A stretch of DNA of 64,000 nt, taken from the NCBI RefSeq assembly GCF_902506535.1, contig NZ_LR733827.1, positions 960,805 to 1,024,804 of the forward strand. The letters are read 5' to 3'. Under the pieces are notes generated by a model. The model worked only from the letters and a program-made list of their open reading frames with translations, had not been told where the DNA came from and searched no databases. Origin of the DNA: Pseudomonas sp. 8Z. Lineage in GTDB: Bacteria; Pseudomonadota; Gammaproteobacteria; Pseudomonadales; Pseudomonadaceae. The position numbers and the translations under genes are program-made. Below, one piece after another: positions 1 through 8,023 of the stretch (position 1 is the first letter of the stretch; every line of letters begins with the position of its first letter).

Positions 1-422
1 CGTGCCAGCGTTTCTCCCTCGTAAAGATCTCTGGCGATTGCGCGTGCAAGTACGGCAGCCGCGCATACGCCAGCGGCCTGTATGCCTCGTCCAATAATCA
101 AATCGGCAGGAACGGCCGCCTGGGCGCACACAACACCACCGGCGGCGAAGATCAGCAGACCACCGATCACCAGCTTTCGACGCCCGAAGCGATCCGAAAT
201 CGGCCCCACAACAAGTTGCCCAGCCGCAAAGACAATAAAGAAGACGCTGAGTGTCAGGCTGAGTTGCGTGTCTGATGCCCCCAAGCCTGCAGCAATCGCA
301 GGAAACGACGGCAGGATGATGTTAGTTGACAATGCACCTATCGCGGCAAGAGCTGCCAGTAGCGCAACAACTCCACGAGCTGGGTTATCAACAGGCGAGG
401 AAGCCAGCCGGGCTGGCTTCAT
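1..422 (-). CDS. Bcr/CflA-family MFS drug efflux transporter (N-terminal part, cut by window edge)
   Basis: The minus strand from the ATG at 420-422 stays open to position 1, giving about 140 residues; the rest lies outside the window. Seen: a first hydrophobic helix around residues 17-38, a second around 52-74, then the MFS motif GPISDRFGRRK near residue 75 and a GRGIQAAG...ARAIARD segment typical of Bcr/CflA exporters. Members are 12-helix inner-membrane proton antiporters for drugs or small metabolites. The start overlaps the stop of the HxlR regulator gene as ATGA, so the two are probably translated together and the pump is likely under that regulator. Substrate cannot be inferred. Confidence 0.85.
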   Translation of the reverse strand, partial: MKPARLASSPVDNPARGVVALLAALAAIGALSTNIILPSFPAIAAGLGASDTQLSLTLSVFFIVFAAGQLVVGPISDRFGRRKLVIGGLLIFAAGGVVCAQAAVPADLIIGRGIQAAGVCAAAVLARAIARDLYEGETLA

Positions 423-856
423 TCGGGCATTACCATACGAATTTCGCGAGTCCCGATTTCAGCACCGGTCTCCGCATCAATCGCAACGGGCTTGAGATCT
501 TTACCGGTTTCAGCATCTAGGAATCGCATCAACTTGCCTTCGCCGCGGTGCTTCCGGCCCCAAGCAGCAATCATGAAGAGGACGGGCAAGTAGTCGCGTC
601 CGGCTTGAGTTAGGACGTATTCCTCCCTTGGAGGACGCTCTGAATACTGACGTTTTTCAAGCAGGTTCTCCTCTGTGAGGGTCGCTAGCCGCTTAGTCAG
701 CATGGTGGGAGCTATCCCCAGGCTCTTGCGGAACTGATCGAAGCGCGTCAAGCCAGAATTCGCATCCCTGAGAATCAGCATAGTCCAGGCATCACCAAGG
801 AATGCCAAGCTGCGAGCAATCGGGCACGTGCTTTGAGAAGATTCTTTTGAGTTCAT
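419..856 (-). CDS. HxlR-family winged-helix transcriptional regulator
   Basis: 145 residues, the usual HxlR length. Seen: the N-terminal CPIARSLAFLGDAWTMLILR signature with a cysteine at residue 11, then FDQFRKSLGIAPTMLTKRL as recognition region and a wing ending in REEYVLTQAGRDY. Many HxlR proteins (YodB, HypR, QorR) sense electrophiles or oxidants through this N-terminal cysteine; that role is known for the family and only inferred here. The gene ends in an ATGA overlap with the efflux pump gene and faces an SDR gene across a shared intergenic region holding a strong palindrome, which suggests autoregulation and control of both directions. Confidence 0.9.
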   Translation of the reverse strand: MNSKESSQSTCPIARSLAFLGDAWTMLILRDANSGLTRFDQFRKSLGIAPTMLTKRLATLTEENLLEKRQYSERPPREEYVLTQAGRDYLPVLFMIAAWGRKHRGEGKLMRFLDAETGKDLKPVAIDAETGAEIGTREIRMVMPE

Positions 857-862
857 ATCGTT

Positions 863-894
863 TTAGTATTGACTGAGTACTCAAACGATACTAA
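863..894. promoter_or_regulatory. Probable HxlR operator: 32-bp interrupted palindrome
   Basis: TTAGTAT at 863-869 pairs with ATACTAA at 888-894, and the perfect core TGAGTACTCA (874-883) has the same centre, 878.5. In all 14 of 16 position pairs or close to it match (mismatches at 870/887, 872/885 and 873/884). The site starts 7 bp upstream of the HxlR start codon and about 170 bp upstream of the first SDR gene. Symmetry and position suit binding by a dimeric regulator such as the adjacent HxlR protein. No footprint evidence exists here, and I cannot place the -10/-35 boxes with confidence. Confidence 0.6.
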
Positions 895-1064
895 CGTGTG
901 ATCACCGTGCCGTCCAGTATGAGATCGCTCGAAAGGAATGCTGCATGGTGAGTCTCGAGCCATTCCGAACCAATCAGCAACCAAAGCGTGCTCGACTCTA
1001 CGACTTGGCTTGATCGCATAGCGCTCAGAAATCTATCTAGATCCATTCTTAGGAAAGCTTACAA

Positions 1065-1868
1065 ATGAAAAAAACAGTTTTGATCACTGGTGCGTCCTCA
1101 GGCTTCGGCCTGTTGCTGGCCAACAGCCTTCACAAGCAAGGCTTTGATGTCATCGGTACCAGCCGCGAACCTGAAAAGTACGCTGGCAAAGTTCCTTTCA
1201 AACTGCTTCGCCTGGACATCAGCGACGACAAATCTATCAGCGCCTTCGCTGATGAGCTGTTCCGCAACATCAAGCAATTGGATGTATTGGTAAACAATGC
1301 TGGCTACATGGTGACGGGGCTGGCAGAAGAAACGCCCGTCGAGCTGGGAAGGCAGCAGTTTGAAACTAATTTCTGGGGTACGGTCAAGGTAACGAATGCC
1401 TTGCTGCCACGACTGCGCGCGCAGAAGCGTGGCCAGATCATTACTGTCAGTTCAATCGTGGGGCTAATTGGCCCGCCAAATCTCTCGTACTACACAGCGT
1501 CCAAGCACGCAGTCCAGGGTTACTTCAAGTCTCTGCGCTTTGAGCTGGATCAGTTCAACATTCAGGTCAGCATGGTTGAGCCCGTGTGGTTCAAGACCAA
1601 TCTGGCTCACAACGCCGTATCACAATCAAACGGCCGTATTGCTGATTATGACGCCTACCGCAAGCAAGCTAACGCTGCTACGCAAAAAGGTATTGATGGG
1701 GCCGAGGCACCTGATGCGGTAGTTAACACTATCACTAAGCTCATCGCGACCAAGAAGCCAAAATTCAGTAATCCGGTTGGAAAGATGACTGGGATGATCC
1801 TCTTCTTACAGAATTATGCGCCCAAGATATTTGAGGGCTCCATCCTCAAAAGCGTGAAGACTGTTTAA
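1065..1868 (+). CDS. Classical short-chain dehydrogenase/reductase
   Basis: 267 residues, one Rossmann domain. Seen: the nucleotide-binding TGASSGFG at residues 8-15, NNAG at 77-80, catalytic serine near 129-130 and the YTASK pair Y143/K147. This family performs NAD(P)H-linked oxidation or reduction of carbonyls; a substrate cannot be read from sequence. It is the first gene of a same-strand set (SDR, YciI-like, SDR, SnoaL-like) transcribed away from the HxlR gene, so it probably belongs to that regulon. Base composition looks less GC-rich than the chromosome beyond 5 kb, which with the nearby IS hints at horizontal acquisition. Confidence 0.88.
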   Translation: MKKTVLITGASSGFGLLLANSLHKQGFDVIGTSREPEKYAGKVPFKLLRLDISDDKSISAFADELFRNIKQLDVLVNNAGYMVTGLAEETPVELGRQQFETNFWGTVKVTNALLPRLRAQKRGQIITVSSIVGLIGPPNLSYYTASKHAVQGYFKSLRFELDQFNIQVSMVEPVWFKTNLAHNAVSQSNGRIADYDAYRKQANAATQKGIDGAEAPDAVVNTITKLIATKKPKFSNPVGKMTGMILFLQNYAPKIFEGSILKSVKTV

Positions 1869-1910
1869 GTGCCACAACGATCGAATACGCGATTTAGATA
1901 AGGAGCCATC

Positions 1911-2207
1911 ATGAAATACTACCTGTGCAAATTTGTCCCTCCGCGACCCAACTTTCTAGGCACTATGTCTGTCGATGAAAAAGCATTGATGGAACAACAT
2001 GGCGCCTACATGAACGGGCTTCTCGATCAGGGCTTGATAGTGGCCCACGGGCCAGTTATTGACGATGGCGACGGCTATGGCGTCTCGCTCTACCAGATTG
2101 CCGACGACCAAGACATTGCCTCCTTTACATCACAAGATCCCATTGTGAAAAACGGAATTGGTCACTACGAGCACTTCACCATGGCCAGTTTGAAAGCACG
2201 CGCTTAA
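1911..2207 (+). CDS. YciI-like / YCII-domain protein
   Basis: 98 residues starting with MKYYLCKFVPPRP, preceded by an AAGGAG ribosome site. Fold-type features are a beta strand with the initial YYL, a histidine in EQHGAYMNGLLDQG, GPVIDDGDGYGVSLYQI, and a SQDPIVKNG segment; these match the ferredoxin-like YciI family (PF03795). YciI-type proteins include dehydrochlorinase-like and muconolactone-isomerase-like enzymes, but most have no assigned reaction. It lies 42 bp after the SDR gene on the same strand, so it probably shares its transcript and metabolic role. Confidence 0.72.
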   Translation: MKYYLCKFVPPRPNFLGTMSVDEKALMEQHGAYMNGLLDQGLIVAHGPVIDDGDGYGVSLYQIADDQDIASFTSQDPIVKNGIGHYEHFTMASLKARA

Positions 2208-2300
2208 AGGCATCTTTCTTAGTCGTAGAATTTCTCTGCCATTGATGCATTTCGTCTCCCAGACGTGTCATCAAACGGCTGAAACCAATAGGGATAAGAT

Positions 2301-3074
2301 ATGACAACCACTCTCATTACTGGTGCCTCCAGTGGCATCGGTGCCGTTTATGCACGCCGCTTCGCGGCCCGCGGCCACGATCTTGTACTCGTCGCCCGGG
2401 CCACCGACCGCCTTGATGTACTGGCCGAAGAGTTGCGCAAGGCACATGGCGTGACGATTGAGGTGCTCACGGCCGATCTGACCGAGGCAGCTCAACTCGA
2501 TGCGGTCGCGCAGCGGCTGCGGGCTCAACCTGCTATCGACATCCTCGTCAACAACGCCGGCGCGGGGCTAGCAAACGGCTTCGTGCAGGCCCCTGTGGCA
2601 GACATGCAGAAGTTGCTGAAACTGAACGTGGAGGCCCCCACAGTGCTCGCGGCAGCGGCGGTGGGCGGGATGATAAAGCGTGGCAGTGGCTCCATCATCA
2701 ACGTGGCCTCTGTATTAGCGCTTTTGCCCGAATACTCACAAGGCATCTATGCCGCAACCAAGTCGTACATGCTTACGTTCTCTCAGAGCCTGGCGGTTGA
2801 GGTCAATCCACAAGGTGTTTATATCCAGGCAGTCCTGCCTGCGGCGACCCGCACGGAGATATATGAGCGGTCTGGTGGCGACATCAGCAAGGTGCCGGAC
2901 GTCATGGAAGTCGATGACTTGGTCGATGCCGCTTTAGTGGGCTTTGATCGCAAAGAGTTGGTGACAATTCCGCCAGTGCCCGAAGTGTCAGCGTGGGAGG
3001 ACTTCGAGCAGGCACGGGGCACCTTAGCTCAAGGGTTCAGCAATTCTCAGCCAGCGGCGCGTTATCGCGCCTGA
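2301..3074 (+). CDS. Short-chain dehydrogenase/reductase (DltE/YqjQ-like)
   Basis: 257 residues. Seen: TGASSGIG at 7-14, LVNNAG at 82-87, serine near 137 and catalytic Y150/K154 in YAATK. The C-terminal region with QAVLPAATRTEIYER and late EVDDLVDAAL resembles the DltE-like subgroup of SDRs. It is only distantly similar to the SDR at 1065, so this is not a recent tandem duplication. Same strand and orientation as its neighbours; the 93-bp gap before it is the largest within the set, so it could have its own promoter. Substrate unknown. Confidence 0.87.
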   Translation: MTTTLITGASSGIGAVYARRFAARGHDLVLVARATDRLDVLAEELRKAHGVTIEVLTADLTEAAQLDAVAQRLRAQPAIDILVNNAGAGLANGFVQAPVADMQKLLKLNVEAPTVLAAAAVGGMIKRGSGSIINVASVLALLPEYSQGIYAATKSYMLTFSQSLAVEVNPQGVYIQAVLPAATRTEIYERSGGDISKVPDVMEVDDLVDAALVGFDRKELVTIPPVPEVSAWEDFEQARGTLAQGFSNSQPAARYRA

Positions 3075-3166
3075 TCATTACGCTTCGCCCGCCAAAGACA
3101 ATGCCAACCTAACGGTTCCATAGTCAACTTCTGGCGACACCGAATTACTGCAGTTAGGAACTAGCT

Positions 3167-3565
3167 ATGACAAATATCACTGTTGATCCACTCAGCGCTC
3201 TTGATGAATGGCACCGCATCGTCACCCAACTCGACTGGGATGCATTGCCCGATCTGCTCGCAGATGATGTGACTTATCACAATCCTGGCCAGCTTGAGCC
3301 CTTGCGCGGCAAAGATGCATTCGTCGGAACCTTGCAGCTAGTGTTCGAAATCTTCGAAGACTTCGAGTATGCCCGCCGTTTTTCCGGAGACGAGGGCTAT
3401 GTATTGGAATTTCGAGGACGTGTTGGAGATGCACCGTTCACGGGTATCGACATTGTCCGCTTTGATGAAACAGGAAAGATCACTGATTTGGTCGTGATGA
3501 TCCGTCCTGTCGGTGCCATCTTGAAGCTAGGGCAGGAAGTGGCTCACCGCCTAGGGAAGGTCTGA
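3167..3565 (+). CDS. SnoaL-like / NTF2-fold protein
   Basis: 132 residues with the NTF2-like pattern: an N-terminal helix with LDEWHRIVTQLDWDALPDLL, the DDVTYHNPG strand common to SnoaL-like polyketide cyclase relatives, GKDAFVGTL, and a central beta sheet ending FDETGKITDLVVMIRP. Such proteins bind or isomerise small hydrophobic compounds, and many are of unknown function. It is the last intact gene of the accessory set; the IS5 element begins about 45 bp after its stop. An AGGAA sequence precedes the ATG. Confidence 0.78.
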   Translation: MTNITVDPLSALDEWHRIVTQLDWDALPDLLADDVTYHNPGQLEPLRGKDAFVGTLQLVFEIFEDFEYARRFSGDEGYVLEFRGRVGDAPFTGIDIVRFDETGKITDLVVMIRPVGAILKLGQEVAHRLGKV

Positions 3566-3609
3566 ACTAGGCCGCTGTTTTTGGTCGACTTCGGCCATTG
3601 CCGATTTTA

Positions 3610-4712
3610 AAAGAGGTGAATTGATCATAAACGGTCAAATCACCTGCTTTTTTGCTGTTTTCGGCCTCCACAAGCTGCCTGCGGGGGTCAATTCCCGCAT
3701 TACAGGCGCACCTCTCCTGCACGGCTCAACAAATGTCGGCGTGCCATCCACAGATTCGATAGAGCGGACAGCGTCACCATCTGGACGGTGTTCTTCGCCA
3801 AACCACGAAACCTCACCTTCGTATAGCCAAATTGACGCTTGATCACCCGAAACGGATGCTCGACCTTCGAGCGCGTCTGCGCTTTGGCTTTCTCGATAGC
3901 CCGATAGGCTTTGTACTGCTCGCTTTTCTTGTCGTGCTTTTCGTACGCGCTGCGCCGAGCCGCGATCTGCCAGATCACCAGGCGCCCCGCATGTTCCTCG
4001 CGCTTCTCGACGCCCCTGTAACCGGCATCAGCCGCCACCATGTTCTCTTGACCGTGCAGCAGCTTGTCCACCTGGGTGACATCCGCAACATTGGCCGCCG
4101 TGACATGGACGTGGTGCACCAAGCCCGACTCCACATCGACCCGATATGCGCCTTGGCACCGAAGTAATACTGGTTGCCTTTCTTGGTCTGGTGCATCTGC
4201 GGGTCACGTTCACGCTTCTTGTTCTTGGTTGATGTCGGCGCATGAATCAAGGTGGCATCGACGATAGTGCCCTGGCGCAGCGATAGGCCGCGACTCCCCA
4301 AATAGCCGTTGATGACACCGAGAATGCCGACAGCCAGGTCGTGCCTTTCCAGCAAGTGTCGGAAATTGAGGATGGTCGTTTCATCAGGGATGCGATCCAG
4401 GCTCAAACCTGCGAACTGGCGCAAGATCGTTGTTTCGTACAGCGCTTCTTCCATTGCCGGATCGCTGTAACCAAACCAGTTTTGCAGCAGATGAACCCGC
4501 AGCATGACCATCAACGGGTAGACCGGACGACCGCCTTCGCCCTTGGGATAGTGCGGCTCGATCAGGGCGATCAGGCCTTTCCAAGGCACGACCTGTTCCA
4601 TCTCGATTAGGAACAGCTCCTTGCGGGTCTGTTTGCGCTTACCGGCATAATACAACTCGGGCAACGGGGTCGGCGTATTTCACCAGATTGGGGAAGTGAA
4701 ATTCAGCTTTCC
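3610..4712 (-). mobile_element. IS5-family insertion sequence (degenerate copy)
   Basis: About 1.1 kb carrying an IS5-group transposase on the minus strand. Proposed imperfect terminal inverted repeats are AAAGAGGTGAATT at 3610-3622 and AATTCAGCTTTCC at 4700-4712, whose complement GGAAAGCTGAATT resembles the start of IS5-type ends. TTAG follows at 4713-4716, a YTAR-type target as used by the family; the left flank does not carry a matching copy, so the element may have moved or decayed. Ends are inferred from weak repeats and could be off by tens of bases. The transposase is frameshifted, so this copy is probably immobile on its own. Confidence 0.6.
3700..4664 (-). pseudogene. IS5-family DDE transposase, frameshifted
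   Basis: Two frames together give the full-length transposase of about 320 residues. The first (TTG start at 4664) carries YYAGKRKQTRKELFLIEM, WFGYSDPAMEEALYE and the first catalytic aspartate in TIVDATLIHAP. The second carries AADAGYRG (second aspartate) and the SKVEHPFRVIKRQFG glutamate block. The switch occurs at the G run at 4140-4142: coding sense needs ATCGGGGTCGAT but only three Gs are present, so a single-base loss after KAHIG breaks the frame. A sequencing error in the G run, or programmed frameshifting, cannot be excluded from one copy. Confidence 0.85.
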
Positions 4713-4743
4713 TTAGGGAGCGACGACAGGTGTGGAGGCCTAA

Positions 4744-4863
4744 ATGGAGTTTAGACACCTGCGCTGCTATCTCGCCGTGGCTGAAGAACTCCATTTCGCT
4801 CGCGCGGCGGTGAAACTTTTTTACTGCTTCGCCCTCTCCCCAACGCGCTTGCTTCTACACTGA
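4744..4863 (+). pseudogene. Truncated LysR-type regulator fragment
   Basis: A start codon with GGAGG six bases upstream opens MEFRHLRCYLAVAEELHFAR, followed by AAVKL, a textbook N-terminus of LysR helix-turn-helix proteins. After about 24 residues similarity stops; the frame continues with unrelated residues to a stop at 4861-4863. The rest of the HTH and the whole ligand domain are missing. It sits about 30 bp from the proposed IS5 end. A deletion following IS activity is a reasonable but unproven explanation. Between it and the next gene (4864-4987) I see no further LysR sequence. Confidence 0.7.
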
Positions 4864-4987
4864 ACAATCTACAGACACACCGCCGCGATTGGGCATCGAA
4901 TAACTACTCACGGATGATTTCGCTAAAGGTTCTACACCACCAGTCGAAACCGAGAGAGACCGTGGATTTTCTGCCAGGAGCTGCAAT

Positions 4988-6787
4988 ATGCAGTCGCTGA
5001 AGTCGCTGTACGATGCTATCGAGATACATTTTTTCAACACCCTGACCAAGAAGCTCTCCAGCCTCTTCCTGCTGGTGTTAGTCAGTGGCCTGTTGTTCTG
5101 GGTAGCCATCAGCCTGCGTGCCGACATCCTGCAACTGCTGCACAACGCCAAGGTGGAGAGTGCCCCGCTGGCACAGATCGAGGCCAAGCTCGACACCCTC
5201 GGCACCGCCCTGGCGCTCAGTGCGCTCTTCACGCTGGCCATGGTCAGCTTCATGGTCTGGTATTTTCGCCACCTGATCGTACGCCCAGTCGACAACATGA
5301 CCCGCGCCCTCGAAGAGATCGCCAACGGTGAAGGCGACCTGTCGCGCGACCTGCCCCTGCTGACCCACGACGAAATCCGTACCCTGGCCAGCACCTGCAA
5401 CCGCTTTTTGGCCAAACAGCGCGAGATCATCAGCAACGTGCAGGCCCTGACCGTACAAATCGCTGTCGAATCCGCCCGCTCACTGAAGAACATCAGCGAC
5501 TCCAGCGACAGCGCCACCCACCAGGCACGCTTCGCCAATGAAGTGATGAGCGAGAGCAACATCGCGGTCGGCCGTATCGACGAGGTATCGCAGCAAACCG
5601 TCGCCATCTCCAGCACCACCGCGCACAACCTGAGCATGGCGCAAGACTCTTATGCCGAACTGCAGGAAGTGACCGGCAAAATCGGCGCTATCTCCAGCAG
5701 CCTGACCGAGTTCGGCGCCCTGGTCGCAGCCCTCAACGAGCGTTCCTCGAATATCAAATCCGTGGTGGGCCTGATCCAGCAGATTTCCTCGCAGACCAAC
5801 CTCCTGGCCCTCAATGCCGCCATCGAAGCCGCCCGCGCAGGTGAAAGCGGACGCGGCTTCGCGGTCGTTGCCGACGAAGTTCGCACGCTGGCACAAAACG
5901 TCAGCCGCGCCACCGGCGAAATCTCGCAGAACATCGACGCCATGCTCAAAGAAGTAGGCTCGACCCACGAACAAACCACCCTGATCAGCCAAAGTGCTCG
6001 CGAAACCCAAACAGTGGTTGAGCGCGCCACAGGCCACTTCGAGAGCATGATCGCGGACTTCGAGTCCACCAACAGCAAGCTGGCCGACATCGCCGAACAC
6101 ATTCAACAGGTCGCCGATACCAATACCGGCATCAACGAACGCGTCACCCAGATTCACGCCGACAGCCAGGCCATCGACCAGCGCATGCAACGCTCAGCCA
6201 CCGCCACCCGCGACCTCTCCACCGTGGCTGAACGCGTGCAGACCTTGCTGGGCCGCTTCATTCTTGGCGAAGGTGAACTCGACGCCGCCATTACCCGTGC
6301 CACGCGCTGCCGTGATGCCCTGCAAACGCGCCTGGCAACCCTGCAACGCGAAGGCGTGAACCTGTTCGACCAGAATTACAAACCGGTGCCCAACACCGAC
6401 CCCAAACAGTTCCTCACCAGCTACACCGACCGCTTCGCACAAATCTGCCAGGACGAGGTCGACGCCCTGACCAAAGGCACCACCGGCGGCATCGTCACCT
6501 TTATCGTCGACAGCAAAGGCTACTGCCCGGTGAACAATAGCTGGGTCTCGAAGGCGCCAACCGGCAAGCGTGAAATCGATCTGCCGGTATGCCGCAACAA
6601 ACGTATGTTCTCCGACCCGGTGGGCCTGCGAGCAGCCAGCAACACCCAACGCTTCCTGCTGCAGACCTACCTGCGCGACACTGGCGAAATCATGACCGAG
6701 ATCGACGTACCCTTCTTCTTCGAAGGCCGCCACTGGGGCAACCTGCGTATGGGCTTCGACGCTGCGCGTTTGCTGGGTAAGTCATAA
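4988..6787 (+). CDS. Methyl-accepting chemotaxis protein with C-terminal extra domain
   Basis: 599 residues, AGGAG upstream of the ATG. Two membrane helices (about 25-43 and 73-94) enclose a periplasmic loop of only some 30 residues, too short for a usual sensor domain. A HAMP domain follows (about 95-145), then the coiled-coil signalling domain whose hairpin tip reads QTNLLALNAAIEAARAGE (about 268-285), the contact site for CheA/CheW. Past residue 440 is a further cytoplasmic region of about 160 residues with YCPVNNSW, CRNKRMFSDPVGL and LLQTYLRDTGEIM, which may be a Cache/PAS-like sensor module. So sensing is probably cytoplasmic; the ligand is unknown. The gene stands alone. Confidence 0.9.
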   Translation: MQSLKSLYDAIEIHFFNTLTKKLSSLFLLVLVSGLLFWVAISLRADILQLLHNAKVESAPLAQIEAKLDTLGTALALSALFTLAMVSFMVWYFRHLIVRPVDNMTRALEEIANGEGDLSRDLPLLTHDEIRTLASTCNRFLAKQREIISNVQALTVQIAVESARSLKNISDSSDSATHQARFANEVMSESNIAVGRIDEVSQQTVAISSTTAHNLSMAQDSYAELQEVTGKIGAISSSLTEFGALVAALNERSSNIKSVVGLIQQISSQTNLLALNAAIEAARAGESGRGFAVVADEVRTLAQNVSRATGEISQNIDAMLKEVGSTHEQTTLISQSARETQTVVERATGHFESMIADFESTNSKLADIAEHIQQVADTNTGINERVTQIHADSQAIDQRMQRSATATRDLSTVAERVQTLLGRFILGEGELDAAITRATRCRDALQTRLATLQREGVNLFDQNYKPVPNTDPKQFLTSYTDRFAQICQDEVDALTKGTTGGIVTFIVDSKGYCPVNNSWVSKAPTGKREIDLPVCRNKRMFSDPVGLRAASNTQRFLLQTYLRDTGEIMTEIDVPFFFEGRHWGNLRMGFDAARLLGKS

Positions 6788-6871
6788 CCCGCGCGCATCG
6801 GTCAAACTGCGGGGCAATCGCCCCGCCCCGCTCAGCCGAGCTGGGCCTCACACCTCTTGCAGGAAGCAACC

Positions 6872-7285
6872 ATGTTCACTCCCGTCATACAGGAAGAAAT
6901 CTCCGGCTGCGCAATTGCCGCCGTCGCCAACATCCTCAGCAAGTCCTACGCCGAGATGAAAGCCATCGCCAACGGCCTGGGCATTTATGCCGAAGACCCG
7001 GCGCTATGGTCGGACACCCGCCATGTACGTCGCTTACTGGCCAATGCCGCAATACCTTGCAGTGCAGAGCAAACGCCCTTCACTGACTGGCAAGCCCTGC
7101 CCGACCTGGCACTGCTGGCTATCAAGCACCACCGCGAAGGCGACCGTGATTTTTGGCATTGGGTAGTCTTCCGTCGCAGCGGCGACTACGCCTGCGTGCT
7201 CGACTCAGCCAGCTACCTGCCGAACAACCTGCGCACCGACTTTGCCGAGATGCAACCGAAATGGTTTATCGAAGTGCAGGGATAA
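6872..7285 (+). CDS. C39-peptidase-like (papain-fold) protein
   Basis: 137 residues from the ATG at 6872, chosen because AGGAAG lies six bases upstream; a TTG at 6857 is in frame but poorly placed. Seen: Cys13 in EISGCAIAAVANIL, His96 in FWHWVVFRR and Asp111 in CVLDSASYL, the order and spacing of the catalytic triad of C39-like cysteine peptidases. Members cleave peptides (double-glycine leaders in ABC exporters) or act alone with unknown substrates. No transporter, leader peptide or signal peptide is nearby, so this is a stand-alone cytoplasmic member of uncertain function. Confidence 0.65.
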   Translation: MFTPVIQEEISGCAIAAVANILSKSYAEMKAIANGLGIYAEDPALWSDTRHVRRLLANAAIPCSAEQTPFTDWQALPDLALLAIKHHREGDRDFWHWVVFRRSGDYACVLDSASYLPNNLRTDFAEMQPKWFIEVQG

Positions 7286-7350
7286 GCTGAGGCCCCGTGT
7301 TGAAGGCAAGCCGCTCACTTGCAATACCCCACGCCCCGAATGGAGATCCC

Positions 7351-7767
7351 ATGAAAGTCCACGGTAGCTGCCACTGCAATCAGATCCAGTTCGAAGCCGA
7401 GACCGATCCGGCATTGGTCAGCATTTGCCATTGCAATGACTGCCAGAAGCTCACCGGTACGGCGTTTCGCCTGTCCACCCCGGCCTTATCGGGCACCTTC
7501 AGGGTGCTCACCGGGACACCTAAGATCTATGTGAAGGTGACAGAGAGTGGTTCACGGCGTGCCCAGGCGTTCTGTGGCGAATGTGGCTCGCAACTCTTCA
7601 CTTATGACGCGGACAACCCGGTGGCGTACATCCTGCGCGTCGGCGTGCTGGACGAACGCCAGCAATTGCCGCCAACCTGGCAGAAATGGTGCGAGGCGGC
7701 CCTGCCCTGGACGCAGGACATCTCGGGGCTGGAGCAGGCGCCGCAGAACCAGCGCACTCGCACATAA
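7351..7767 (+). CDS. GFA / CENP-V-type zinc protein (DUF636)
   Basis: 138 residues from the ATG at 7351, which has GGAG upstream; an in-frame ATG at 7297 would add 18 unlikely residues. Zinc ligands follow the family pattern: C7 and C9 in GSCHCN, C26, C28 and C31 in CHCNDC, and C75 and C78 in FCGECGSQ. The family is named for glutathione-dependent formaldehyde-activating enzyme (Gfa), but few members have demonstrated enzyme activity, so the function here is open. It follows the C39-like gene by 65 bp and may share its transcript. Confidence 0.85.
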   Translation: MKVHGSCHCNQIQFEAETDPALVSICHCNDCQKLTGTAFRLSTPALSGTFRVLTGTPKIYVKVTESGSRRAQAFCGECGSQLFTYDADNPVAYILRVGVLDERQQLPPTWQKWCEAALPWTQDISGLEQAPQNQRTRT

Positions 7768-7808
7768 CGTCGCAACGCCTGCATGCGGTACCCAGCGAGC
7801 GCCGACAG

Positions 7809-7934
7809 ATGGACTTCGAGCTGGCAGGCTGCGGCTGGGCCGTCGATTCGATCATGGCGGCAGACGATGAGGCCGCGCTGCTGCATGCGCTGGTGGTGGA
7901 AGCCGGTCGCCGGGCAAAGGGCCCAGACTGCTGA
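7809..7934 (+). CDS. Possible 41-residue small protein
   Basis: A short frame starts at an ATG 41 bp after the GFA gene: MDFELAGCGWAVDSIMAADD, then an amphipathic EAALLHALVVEAGRRAKGPDC end. Codon use looks like coding sequence of this genome (GC-rich third positions), and a helix-rich composition is plausible for a real small protein or the relic of a larger gene. There is no clear ribosome site (GACAG precedes the ATG) and I recognise no family. It fills the otherwise empty 256-bp gap before the EamA transporter gene. Confidence 0.3.
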   Translation: MDFELAGCGWAVDSIMAADDEAALLHALVVEAGRRAKGPDC

Positions 7935-8023
7935 GGACACCTGGCCGGTCAAGGTCAGAACTCCGTTGCGGATAGACTCGCAGACAAATACGCCATTCCT
8001 GCCCCCCACCACCGAGGCCCGCC

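Noticed and set aside
3663..4740. GGCCTCCACA / TGTGGAGGCC as IS ends
   Set aside because: A 10-bp perfect inverted pair, but the right copy forms the ribosome site of the LysR fragment, so it is probably native sequence; the IS5-like ends at 3610 and 4712 fit the family better.
6809..6826. GCGGGGC-aatc-GCCCCGC hairpin after the chemoreceptor gene as terminator
   Set aside because: A good stem but no T run; it may be a transcript end structure, yet too weak to list as an intrinsic terminator.
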